Shown: piece after piece, positions 44,471 to 54,213 of the stretch
Layout of the letters: every line of letters begins with the position of its first letter
Position numbering within the stretch: the stretch's first letter is position 1
DNA from: Rhodosporidiobolus odoratus
Lineage: Eukaryota > Basidiomycota > Microbotryomycetes > Sporidiobolales > Sporidiobolaceae
Length of the DNA: 64,000 nucleotides
Direction: 5' to 3'
NCBI GenBank assembly: GCA_034387635.1
Contig: JAOANU010000008.1
Coordinates: 967,140-1,031,139, forward strand
Program-made: the position numbers and the translations under genes
Notes under the pieces: generated by a model
Told to the model about the DNA's origin: nothing
Seen by the model: only the letters and a program-made list of their open reading frames with translations
Database searches by the model: none

Positions 44471-44710
44471 ACTCCAGCCTGGCTCACCGCATGTACCGCG
44501 CGAGGCTCCACCCCACCGGCCTCTGCGAGTGCAGCAATCAAGAGACCCGCGAGCATTTCATCATCCACTGCCCGCTTCACACTAGTCAGCGCTCCGCCCT
44601 TCTTTCCTCCCTTCCTACCCGGCACCTCCCTCCCCTCAGCTCCCTCCTTTCCTCAGAAACTTTCCTCCCAGCAGTCCTAACATACATCAACGCGGCTGAT
44701 CGCTTCCCGC
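43870..44710. repeat. Short inverted repeat made by two head-to-head LINE 3' ends
   Basis: Arms 43870-44066 and 44514-44710 are reverse complements with only scattered mismatches (coordinate sum 88580). The spacer is about 450 bp. Confidence 0.8.
44430..44710 (+). mobile_element. LINE family B fragment, truncated at both ends
   Basis: It encodes LTRLRPDHSSLAHRMYRARL and an intact knuckle CECSNQETREHFIIHC. It lacks the 3' UTR and tail and lies head-to-head with the preceding minus-strand copy. Confidence 0.7.
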
Positions 44711-44779
44711 TCATTAATGACCCAGTAAGTTGGACCCTTTTTGCCTAGAATACAAGAGAGGGGAGCAAGGCAAACAAGT

Positions 44780-45495
44780 TTATTTCTTTGTTTGTTTTAT
44801 TTCAAGTCCAAAGTCTGTATTGAGCCAGTGGCCCGTGTAGACTGCAAGAGAAAGAAAACAAGGCATAGGCGCTGGGGATAGAAGTCAGGGGGGGAATACA
44901 AGGCGAAAGAAGAATAAAGAAGGAGAGAGAGGGGGAAAGGACCCTCTCCATTGCTAACTCACTGCTTTTCTGCACCCCCCGCCGTGCTCCTCCATCATTT
45001 AACGCTTCGCTGCACCGCGGCCGTTCTCCGTCACTGTGGTATGAAGCTGTAGGAAGCAATCGGACGCGTTGATGTAAGTGAGGACTGCTGGAAGGAAAGC
45101 CTGGGAAAAGAGGAGGGTGCTGAGGGCAGGGAGTTGCTGGGTGGGGAGGGAGGAGCAGAGCGCGGAACGCTGGACGTAATAGAGCAGACAGTGAGGGAAG
45201 AGGTGTTCACGGGCTTCTGTGGAAGGCGTGGGCAAGATGGGAGAAGTGGGTTCGCAGACGCGTCAAGAGGGTGGCATGTTGGCGAGAAGGAATTGGAGGG
45301 CGCGGCGGAAAGGCGAGGAAGGGGTGACGGATTCATCGCTCGTAAGGCTGCACCCACTATCAATGTCGTCCAGGCCTCGTCCATCGAACTGTAGTGAGCC
45401 ACCTGCCCCGCTTGCAGATCCGCCACAACGCTCATTGACATGCTCGCGGCGTCCAGAAGTCGCCCATCCTGATCGGCGCTGTGTACAACTCCCAA
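44780..45495 (-). mobile_element. LINE family B, 3'-end copy with (CAAA)n tail
   Basis: On the minus strand it includes LIVGAALRAMNPSPLPRL and ends in the family B 3' UTR (GGGCCACTGGCTCAATAC) with a CAAA-rich tail near 44780-44800. The knuckle is frame-shifted. Confidence 0.65.
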
Positions 45496-45589
45496 TGCAG
45501 ACTCTGAATGTCAGATCAAGCAAACAAGCCAGCAACAAACTCACACCCACCATCACTGCAGGAGGCTTGCCTGCGCTTGATAGCGTCCC

Positions 45590-45955
45590 TGGGCATGACT
45601 ACTCTATTCCTGCAAGACCGCGTCTCACCCCGAGCAGCGGTAGCCTGGAAGTCCTGTCTCTGCTCCCCTGCCTCGCCTTCATGTCCGCCATCTCGCTCCC
45701 TTTACGGCAACAAACGTTGCAAGCACTGTGGTGCATCAGAGACTCGGAACTGCTACCTTCTGAAGTGCAAGCGGTACAAGAAGAAAAGGGAGGAAAGGAA
45801 GAAGGAGCTGAAGGTACGGAGGATACCCCAGCTGGTGTTTCTTTCTGACCCCATCAGATCTGTGAAGACTCGCTAGTTGAAGCCCAGTCAATGTAGGACA
45901 CTCGTAAGCCTGATAATGATTCGTTTGGACTAGATGCGGAACAATCAATCCGGAC
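45590..45955 (+). mobile_element. LINE family A remnant with tail
   Basis: A degraded knuckle CKHCGASETRNCYLLKC (His lost) and ELKVRRIPQLVFL are followed by the family A 3'-UTR motif (TAAGCCTGATAATGATTCG) and AATCAATC near 45945. Confidence 0.65.
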
Positions 45956-46289
45956 ATGGTGAACAGGAAGGTTGACAAGGGACTGAGAATGAAGATACAG
46001 GAGGACTTGCAGTGGGGCTAAGGGTGTCGGGGAAGCGATGGTACGGTCAAAGGAAGGGCGAATAGCAGTGATGACAAGGAGGAGAGCCAGTGGACCTTAT
46101 CAGAGCGGACTTCACCTCCACTGTTGAAGGCTGACCCCGACCATCAACACCCCCAAGCCGTGTCTCTCTGGTTCTCTGCCTTGTGGCAGCAACGAGCAGC
46201 TGATCTTGGAGCTGAGGCGACGGATTGGTGGACTACCAGTTCCGCCGCCGAGTAGTTCTTCTCTCCTGACAATGTCTTGACACAGGACA

Positions 46290-46690
46290 ATTTCTGGCTG
46301 AGACGCTCCGGAATGCCTTGGCAAGCATTGCGACGGCTCTGTGACCCGCAAGCATGTGCTGGAGTTGGCTGCACGAGAAGGAAGAGAAGTAGCCAAGAAA
46401 GGAGCTGCAGGCGCACAAAATAATGCCCGGAGTGGCTTTGCTGTTTTCCCATCCCACCTTTTTGCTCCTCATGTAATTCCTGTGTACACTTTCCATGCAC
46501 ACCACATATTGGACTACCAGCACTGTGGCTGGCGCTGCACTGCGGGCTGTCAACTCCTGCCCACCCGGGCAAAGCCTTCAGTTGTCCATTACACCATCTC
46601 ACACAACGACACAGTATCTGCCTTCATTGCCTGCGCATCAGCTCCAACAATCTAGGTGCAGCATAACGCTTCTACGCCAAAACCCTTCAG
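46290..46690 (+). mobile_element. Two old LINE family A remnants
   Basis: GKHCDGSVTRKHVLELAARE (near 46318) is a decayed knuckle. ALRAVNSCPPGQSLQLS (near 46530) corresponds to the ALRxxxPRPPGxAFxRP segment that normally precedes a knuckle. This order indicates two separate insertions. C-to-T and G-to-A type changes dominate. Confidence 0.5.
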
Positions 46691-47654
46691 GACCAAAGCC
46701 CAGCCTGCTCCCCATACACAGTCAACTCCTAAGTCCTTGGTCTGGCGGATTGAAACTCGGCATTTTAGCGGGAGTGGTTTCTAGAGCATGTCGGGATTGC
46801 TGGGCATGGAGAAGCGGACAAAGTGGCTAAAATACAGTGACTTCAAGCTGGAACACAACAAGATTGAACCTGGCTTGACGAAGAAGCTGAGCAGATATGG
46901 AAGGCAAGGCAGCTGACTAGCTGTTGTAGGACCCCAACTCCAGACAGCCACACCACACCGCACTCTCAGCACTTGACAGCCAATAGACATTGAAAGCAGG
47001 GTGGCGCTTTGCTCTGTTGGCATCTGGCTGCCCAGCAAAGCCCTTGACCTCCTTGTCAGGACATCTTTCTTTCCCACATGGCTGTCCTTCTGTTCTGCCT
47101 TCAAGACAGCACAGCCAGACGCTTCCTGACAGAGACCGGCTAGCCCAGTTGCGCCTACAACGAGCCTAAGGAGTATGTGAGGGGAAGACAGCACTCAAGA
47201 GGTAGTCAAAGGCGCAGTGGAATTTTCTGCTGTTTCTGTTCTAGCTGGTTGTCAAGTCTTCTCCCCTTCATGCTCTGTTACGGTCTGTTTCCCCTTCAGT
47301 GGCTGACCAATCTCTTTGACGTTTCTGATTGACAAGATCTTGGGCATGATCCTGAAATTCCCACACTACATCAACATACCATACAAGAACTGTTCCTGCT
47401 GGTTCTCCATCACATTGGTTGCTTGCTCACTGTTGCAGCGTGCCGTGAAGGAAGACAGATACAGTAGGGACACCCTGTATGGAACACATTGGTTCAAGGG
47501 ATCTTTGTTCCTTACAGAGTGGTGTTTTTTTTTTTTACAAAGGTTGACCTATACCAGGTAGTAGCCCTTGCTCTGGTCCCTCTACAAGTTGTCTCTGTTC
47601 TTTGCTGGCTGGTGAACAGACTGAGGAAATTGTGAATGAGCTTGGGAAGGTTGT

Positions 47655-47742
47655 ATTTCACTAAGTCCCACCGGGTAAGGCGTAAGTGCAGAGAGAAAGG
47701 AAAGTCCGAGGTCGAGGGTTCAAACCCAGTTGACTTCTCTAT
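47655..47742 (+). pseudogene. tRNA-like relic (Leu/Ser type)
   Basis: A B-box-like GGTTCAAACCC (47716-47726) and a D-arm-like GGTAAGGCG (47674-47682) are spaced as in a tRNA with a long variable arm. The acceptor pairing is poor and no credible anticodon arm forms, so this is likely a decayed tRNA gene or tRNA-derived element. Confidence 0.3.
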
Positions 47743-48545
47743 CTTAGGACTTCTTGAAAGTGCGTGCAAAGACCGCCACAGTGTGAGTACAATGCTCGCA
47801 ATACTCAAGGCATCAAGAGAAGGCAAACTACAGAAAACCCCAAAGAAGAACTAAGGCATCCAAGACTGCACCTCACAGACCACCTCTTCAGCCCTCTCCT
47901 CCAGATCTAGTTCACTCTCCTCGACCTATGTGTGAACTGAACCGGCTAGTTGAGACGGAGGCCAAAAAGCAGGCTCAGTCACGACAAAAGGATATCCGGT
48001 AAATACCAACTGCACCATCGTTCCACCCATGCAGAATGTTTGGTTTGCCGCATATCATAATGTAACCTAGTATAACAAACTTTTGTCCCCCACAGCCATT
48101 TGTTCCCTATAGGGCTGTTCTGATCCTGGCATACAACGGGCATGGGAAACTGACTTTTTGGTTCTTGTAAAATGGAGTCTAGTATAGGGATGGTTGCTAT
48201 AGAGAGTCCCTACTGTACCAATGAATGGGGGCAACTGGTCCAGCACAGTGTGCCTTTCGCCTTCCGCCTTCATTCTCTTCTCTCTCTCACTCTGCCCCCC
48301 CACCCTCTCTGTGCTTGCTTCGGGGTTCCGCCCTGCTGACGACGGTTTCTATTTGCGGCTCATTCCCGTAGACAACGTCTTCTGCCCCTCACCGGACCGG
48401 TCTCTCTGCCTCCTTCGCTGCTCAAGGCAACCTCACCTCCCCCTACGCCAACCCTCTTACCACCTTCATTGACAGCCCGATTGAAATGCTACCTGGGGGT
48501 CAACCCAAGGATCCGTATCCATGGTGGTACAGCAAGCGTGAGCGA

Positions 48546-49070
48546 GTGATCAATTGATTTATTTCAAGCTGAATCCAAGCTTAAATAACTTATAAACAGA
48601 CCAACAACAGATCCATGTCAACTGATTGCCATATCAATGGGTCTTTGCGGGGTTGGGAATGACAGTGACATGGGAAAAAAGGGAAGGGAAATGTTGAAGG
48701 AATGAATGAAACAAATAAGGGGGACGATGGGGGAGGGGCAGAAAAGGAATGCCAGCCCTGGAATTTGCTGCACCTTCACCTCCTTCTTAAAATCTCCTAA
48801 CTCCCTCTCATATGCTTGGCAATCCAACAAAAGGTGCCCCTCATTGACATACAGTGTGCCGCAGTGTTTTCAGAACCGTTCCGGGTCACTGGCAGTGAGG
48901 AAGCGTGTCGTGGCGCTGAGATTGTCGGCGTCGAGATGAAGGCAAGAGAGGAGGACACTGTGGTGTGGCGGGAGGCAGCGGAAGGCACGGGCAAAGGCTT
49001 GGTCGGGTGGATGGGGGGGTTCAACAGCGGGTAGCGCAGTGCCAACTATGGTGTCAGTAGTCCACCAGTT
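48546..49070 (-). mobile_element. LINE 3' remnant (family A) at the inner end of the right arm
   Basis: This is the mirror copy of the 36540-37062 element, with the same stop in the knuckle. Beyond 48696 the two diverge, and the tail here reads AATAAATCAATTGATC. Confidence 0.7.
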
Positions 49071-50800
49071 GGTTCATCTGTCGTGAAGGGCTGCTTGGGT
49101 CGTTGGTGCAGGGCGGGATAGCGAGCGAGCGAGGATGGCAGGCTCCACAGGCTTGCCATCCTGCGGTCCAACCATTTGACAGATATGTAGACCTATCTTG
49201 AAGGCCCAGCCAAAGACTGGGCTTTCCCTCTTTTTATGCAATAATGTGCACAGTGACTTTCATCCTGGTTGATCTGCGCTGTGTAGCAAATCTGTAAGGC
49301 ACTTGAGGATCGGGCTTGTATCAATAGCTCACTGAATGACACTTGTGCCAGCCTGCATGGCAGTGCACTTGGGTACTTGACACGAGTGAAGATAGAATGA
49401 TCCTGCCCAAGCTTTGGAAGTTGGCAACGCGACTGTCCTTCCCCCCCACCCCCCCCTCTCATAGTAGAGGGGGTTTCCTGTCAAGGTACCTGTCCCTCGA
49501 GGTAGAAATGGAAGGCCGACTTTTCCTGCATGCAGGGCATTGTCCTGTAGTGTCTACAAAGAGAAGTGCCCTATGACCTATGTGCACTGCATTGATGTAA
49601 GCCTGATGGAGTTCTTAGGCATGCAGCGGTTGAGCATGTCAAAGACAAGGCCTTGTGAGCCGCGCTATGCGATTGAAAGTTTTATACTTTATATGTATTA
49701 CACTTTGGTTTAACACTTACAAAGTCTTGATAGCTCAGTGGCAGAGCGGGCGACTCCAGTCTGCTTATGGCAGGATCATCGTCAGGTCGGGCGTTCAATC
49801 CGCTCTCGGGACTTTATTTTTTGTCCGTTCCGTGAAGCTCTGCTTCAGCCCACACCCAATTCGCGCACAACCCTGGGCAAACTACCTTGAACCCTTGCTG
49901 CGTCCATAATTGTGCCAGAATCTCAGGCTTTCAGTCTGTCCCGGACCGCACTGAAGGGTGTGTCTTGCCAGCTGGCTACAGCTGCCAGGGGCTCCTGCAG
50001 CCTGGAGTTGGGTGCTAGACCAGGGACATGCGATCCAATGTACTCTTGCAGGGCAGGAGTACCCCACAACTGGCTGTATGGGGCCTGATTGCCAAACTCT
50101 TCTGGCACAGTCCACTCACTTCAGCTTGGTTGCTCTTCTGCATCTTGCCTGTACTTCCTTGCCAAAGCCGGGCTTGTTCCCTGATTTGTGGCTGCTGTGG
50201 TGAAGTACAGTACTACTGCCTCCCTGAGTCCTTCAGCAGCTGGCCAACAGGTTGCCAGGAGGGCTGATAACAGTTCTTGGTCTCCAGAGGGTAGTATCGC
50301 TTCTCAAGCCAGTTGTGACTCAATCAGCGTGGTAATTCTACACCATCCTGGGGTACTGAACAAGTCCAAAAGTCCACAGGCATTCGTGACCTGTGGAAAC
50401 GGCTGCATGGGAGTCAGGCTGCTAGACACTGCTGTCTCCTTGCCTCAAAAGCACACACATTGCTGTGTCAATGTAACAAGAACCAGGGGGTGACCCCGTA
50501 GACTGAAGTCTGCCAATTATAAGTCATTCCTTGACATGCATGCTGGATCAGCAACCTCGTCAAAGTTGTTGATATACATAGCACAGCTGTGAAGGATGCT
50601 CAACCCAGTGTGGGGTAGCAACCTTGCCGAAATTCTGATACATACCACAGCTTTGAAGGATGCTGTGGGGTTTATTCGACGAATAACACAGCAGGGAACC
50701 CTTCTGTAGCAGTGTAATTGATAGTGAGATTGTCAAATGTGACAAGACAGGACAGGGAGCATGAGTCTGGGCAGTACCTTCATCTTTGGTGTCCTCTCTG
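48696..50800. repeat. Long inverted repeat, right arm
   Basis: Reverse complement of 34810-36914 with a constant coordinate sum of 85610. It holds tRNA-Trp (49724-49813, plus), the C-rich strand of the G-run (near 49441-49456) and a LINE remnant at the inner end. Confidence 0.95.
49724..49813 (+). tRNA. tRNA-Trp (CCA) with 18-nt intron, copy 3 in the right arm
   Basis: The mature sequence is identical to the copies at 32069 and 35886. Acceptor GTCTTGA is at 49724-49730 and TCGGGAC ends at 49812. The intron matches copy 2. A downstream TTTATTTTTT is a possible Pol III terminator. Confidence 0.86.
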
Positions 50801-52200
50801 ACTTGTGACCGCCACGGCCAAGCAACACGGTTACCTTGACTCCACCAATGCTGGCAAAGTTTCTTTCGGTGTATACATTGATGAAGTGTTCTGTGGCATG
50901 GGAGAATATATCCAATGTTCTGTGAGTAGCAGGGAGAATCACATGCTGGCGGGAAAGGAGCTGCGATGGATGTGAGGGTGCTGTGTATCAGGCAATGCAC
51001 CTTGAGAGTCTCGGTAGACCAGCCTGTCCTACATTTTGGCACCAAAGTCTTGGGACATCATTATATGAGGTTAGAGCCAGGCAGGACACAGATGCACTCA
51101 AGAGCAGTGAAGTTACGGCACTCAGCGCGGGCTGCTATGAGGGCTCCAGTGGGCCTTGCCTCGCCTGTATTGCTAGAATCTGTTTGCCTCAATCTCCTGG
51201 CCATCCTTTGCCCAGTGTCACTTTCCAGCCCTACTTGGTGAGACCCTCTCCCTTCCACCTTCAAACTGGAAGTGCTGTTGTAGGAGAATTCTCTACTGCA
51301 TCAGTACACAGCTTGTGACAATTTCAAGCAGCGTGGGCCCGCAGCCTGCTCCAGGGCCACTCCAGTAGTCAGCAGAGTCAGGTAACACCCTGCGGCAGCA
51401 GTAATACATGCTGGCACACTTCAACACCTTGGCCCGTCACTGATCACCCCAAGAGTATCGCCCTGCTGCCACATAGTCTATGTAGAGCTTGGGTCGTTTC
51501 AAGCATGGTCTGACTCAAGTTTGTTCCCATGGTTGTTCATGCACCGGGGGAGAATGGGTCCCCGTAGGTATCCTTCAGCACAGGGAGCCTAACTCACTGG
51601 TCCACAGGCAGGATCCACCCTCATTTGGCAGCAGATTGGTAACAAGACCCAAAGAGGGCACCACCCCTCCCGTCCACTCTTCTCCCCTCGCACTTCGGCC
51701 TCTCCTACCATTGACGGCGTCCCTCTAGCCCAGCAGGATGATGGAGCGCAGGGTGCATCAATGGGCAGGCGCCGCAACATTGCTCGTCCCGTGCCCCCAG
51801 CACCTCTCCCTACTGTACATTTTTGTAACAAAATTGAGGGGAAGAGGAGGTGAGGGAAGGAGAACGCACTACTGAGTCGGGAAACGACTGCCCACCCATC
51901 TCCCTTGATGTCACCGCACAACTCTGTCACCCGTGCAGCGACTGTTGCTTTGACTTGCTCAGCTGGCTTGAGAGAGCAGGTGACTAGGCAAGGCAGCTAC
52001 AGACGGACAAGTCAGCATCCTGTTTGATCGACCGCTGCATAAGGGTTACACAAAGATATGTGCGGTTTCTTCTCAAGCTGGTAGTGTAACCGAAAGACGG
52101 CTCGGCAAGCATTCATTTCGCTGAGGGCAGTCGTATCTTGGTTGTTGCGCTGAGCGAGGCCGATTGCTGGTGCGCGTGGATAATGTCGCCTTGCTTGTCT

Positions 52201-52718
52201 CAGTCAAGCAGTCAAGTCAAGGGTACTGCTTGAGCGGGCAGCCAGGAAGTGCGGGAGCGAGGTAGCACGGTAAAGAGTGATGGTAAGCGACAGGAGGGAT
52301 CTGAATTGTGCGGTAGTCTAGACCACCCCACAATCCAAAGTGATCGAAGCCAACACCGGTGATATCTGGACCACCGGTGCCGGTGTTGGCTTCGAACGGT
52401 GACGGCGAAGTCCGCTCTCCGCTGGCATTCCGAAATTTCGTTTCAGCCGTACAGAGCCGGCTTTCAACAGTGCTGTTGAGCCGGATGGCATGTATGTGGT
52501 GAAGAGCCGGCCTCACAAAGCAGCCAAATTAGGGCCAGCGAAAACTGGCGTACGGCGAATCCGGTGGGAAGCCCTGTCCGTGTAGATGGTAGGGAAATCC
52601 CCAGGCGTTCTCAAGGCACGAGAAAGCTTTGGTCCAGATCACATGCTGCCTTGTTTGCGTCGCTTGACTCATAGCACGAGCCAACTCGATACAAAAGACC
52701 CTTCACCAGGATGCAGGA
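52201..52718. other. Right border of the island; 15-bp hairpin; RPS19 3' region
   Basis: CpG density recovers here. A perfect inverted repeat, CGAAGCCAACACCGG at 52345-52359 and its complement at 52380-52394, has a 20-nt loop. It lies 3' of RPS19. I saw no RNA gene. Confidence 0.5.
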
Positions 52719-54213
52719 TCAGGCCTCGTCGGACTCCTCCTCCTGGGCGGACCTGATCTCCTCAAGTACGGCCGAGGCGATGCGGTCCAGGTCACGCTGG
52801 CCATCAACGGTGATGCGGCGACCACCACGGGCAGTGTCCTTCTCGAGGACACCGATCTTCTCGAGGGCCTGTTGTGATCGAGGGCGACGAGACCAGGTTA
52901 GCTCCAAGATCCGGGTACCAGCGAGCGCGGAAGAATTCCGTGTAGACCCGAAGCGAAGGGAGGGGCGAGGAAGGGTGGAAGGTGAGGGGAGAAGGATGAA
53001 AGGAACGAACCTGGAGGACCTTGCGCTCAACCGAGCCGGAAGCGTCGGTGTGGTGCGAGGGCCTCTGGCCACGGTTGGCAGCACCACCGTGGAGCTTCTG
53101 GAGGGCGCCGACACCGACGTGCTTGCCTGCGCCAGGAAGACCGAAAAAATAAGGACGCGGCTGGGTCAGCCTCGAGCTGCACAACTGGGTATATAGACGC
53201 CAAGCGTGACGAGGACCAGGCGACGTAGCGGGTATAAGGCGAGGACCAGGATGCGGGACAAGGGCGGGCGGAGCGGCGGGAAAGGCAAGAGAATAGCAGA
53301 CTGACGAAGGTAGATGTGACGGGCAACCGAAGCGGCGCGGACGTAGAACCAGTCTGGGTCGTAGGGAGCGAGCTCCTTGCCGGTACCGGTCTTGACGACG
53401 TCAACCCAGACGGGGATCTCGAGCTTACCTGTTATTACGCGAGGAGATTCGGTCGGGACAGGTTGAATGCGATGACGGAGGGAAATCAAAAGGGATGAGA
53501 CGGTGAAGCAAGATGTAACGTCAGCTCTAGCTTTCGGGCTGCCAAGACTAGAAGTGAGAGCATAGTTGGGGGATTGCAGGCCATCGTCAACTTGTCTACA
53601 CTAGCAGTCTCTCCCGTCCGGCCCGCCCTTCCGTCCCAGTTGCACAGGTAAACCCTCCGCCAGTCAGTGCACGAAGGCACGACTCAGGGGAACGGGCTTC
53701 CGAGGTGAACTAGGGAGGAATAGGATCGGGGTGGAGGGAGAGAACAAGCCCTTTCGGGCCGCCTAAGGCGCTAGCTAGACAAGAGAGAGGTAGCCGATCC
53801 TTCTGTGCGACCGTCAGTCGCTGCGACCGCGATCATAACGCCGGTAAACCGCCTCCTGGTCGTCGTGCCGGCGCCGGACGTTTCCACCGAGCGCTGACCG
53901 ACCGAGCGCGCTGAGACCACGGACACCCCGCGCGCTCCAGGTCCGTTCCCTGCCAGATCCCCCAAGGCATCGTGCGGGTCAGGCCATACTCCCAATGTTC
54001 GTAGCTGAGCGAGTAGCGGTATCGAAGGAGCGTCGACTTGCCGGACCTCTTCAGGTGGGAGGAGTAAGCCTTGATGAAGGACTGCGAATATGCGCTAGTT
54101 AGTTGGTGCGTCGTGAGCCGGGCCAGACAGGACAAGGGATGGAGTCGTGAGAAAAGAGAAAGATGTCAGAGAGAGATACGAACCTCCGGAGAAACATCCC
54201 TGACTGAGACCAT
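52719..54213 (-). CDS. RPS19: 40S ribosomal protein S19 (eS19), 152 aa
   Basis: Five exons: 54213-54184, 54081-54042, 53428-53306, 53126-53011 and 52868-52719. The protein is [90 protein letters not shown], then [11 protein letters not shown] and [16 protein letters not shown]. These are the eS19 signatures and the length fits. Intron 2 (613 nt) needs a GC donor, GCAAGT at 54041-54036, because only this choice restores SGKLE across the junction. Donors of introns 1 and 4 are the unusual GTTCGT. The product is a small-subunit head protein required for 18S rRNA maturation. Confidence 0.95.

Larger units (their letters stand above)
32159..52200. other. ~20-kb gene-free, CpG-poor retrotransposon island (candidate centromere or heterochromatin)
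   Basis: No intact host protein gene is found between the methyltransferase start (31928) and the RPS19 stop (52719). Long stretches have almost no CpG: 34861-34920 has none, whereas coding 5581-5640 has seven. TG and CA are abundant, as expected after cytosine-methylation decay or RIP-like mutation. The island contains LINE fragments of two families, a ~2.1-kb inverted repeat with an ~11.8-kb core, and tRNA-Trp genes. Sections 32160-34810, 46700-48545 and 50800-52200 hold no element I can name. They appear to be old, decayed repeats. Confidence 0.75.

Noticed and set aside
43605..44710. Twin-priming 5' inversion of a LINE
   Set aside because: In twin priming the inverted part comes from upstream of the retained part. 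Here both pieces contain the same 3' region, so two insertions or a duplication fit better.
49655..49909. 84-codon frame in the inverted-repeat arm
   Set aside because: It reads straight through the tRNA-Trp gene (LIAQWQSGRLQSAYG is translated tRNA), so it is not a protein gene.
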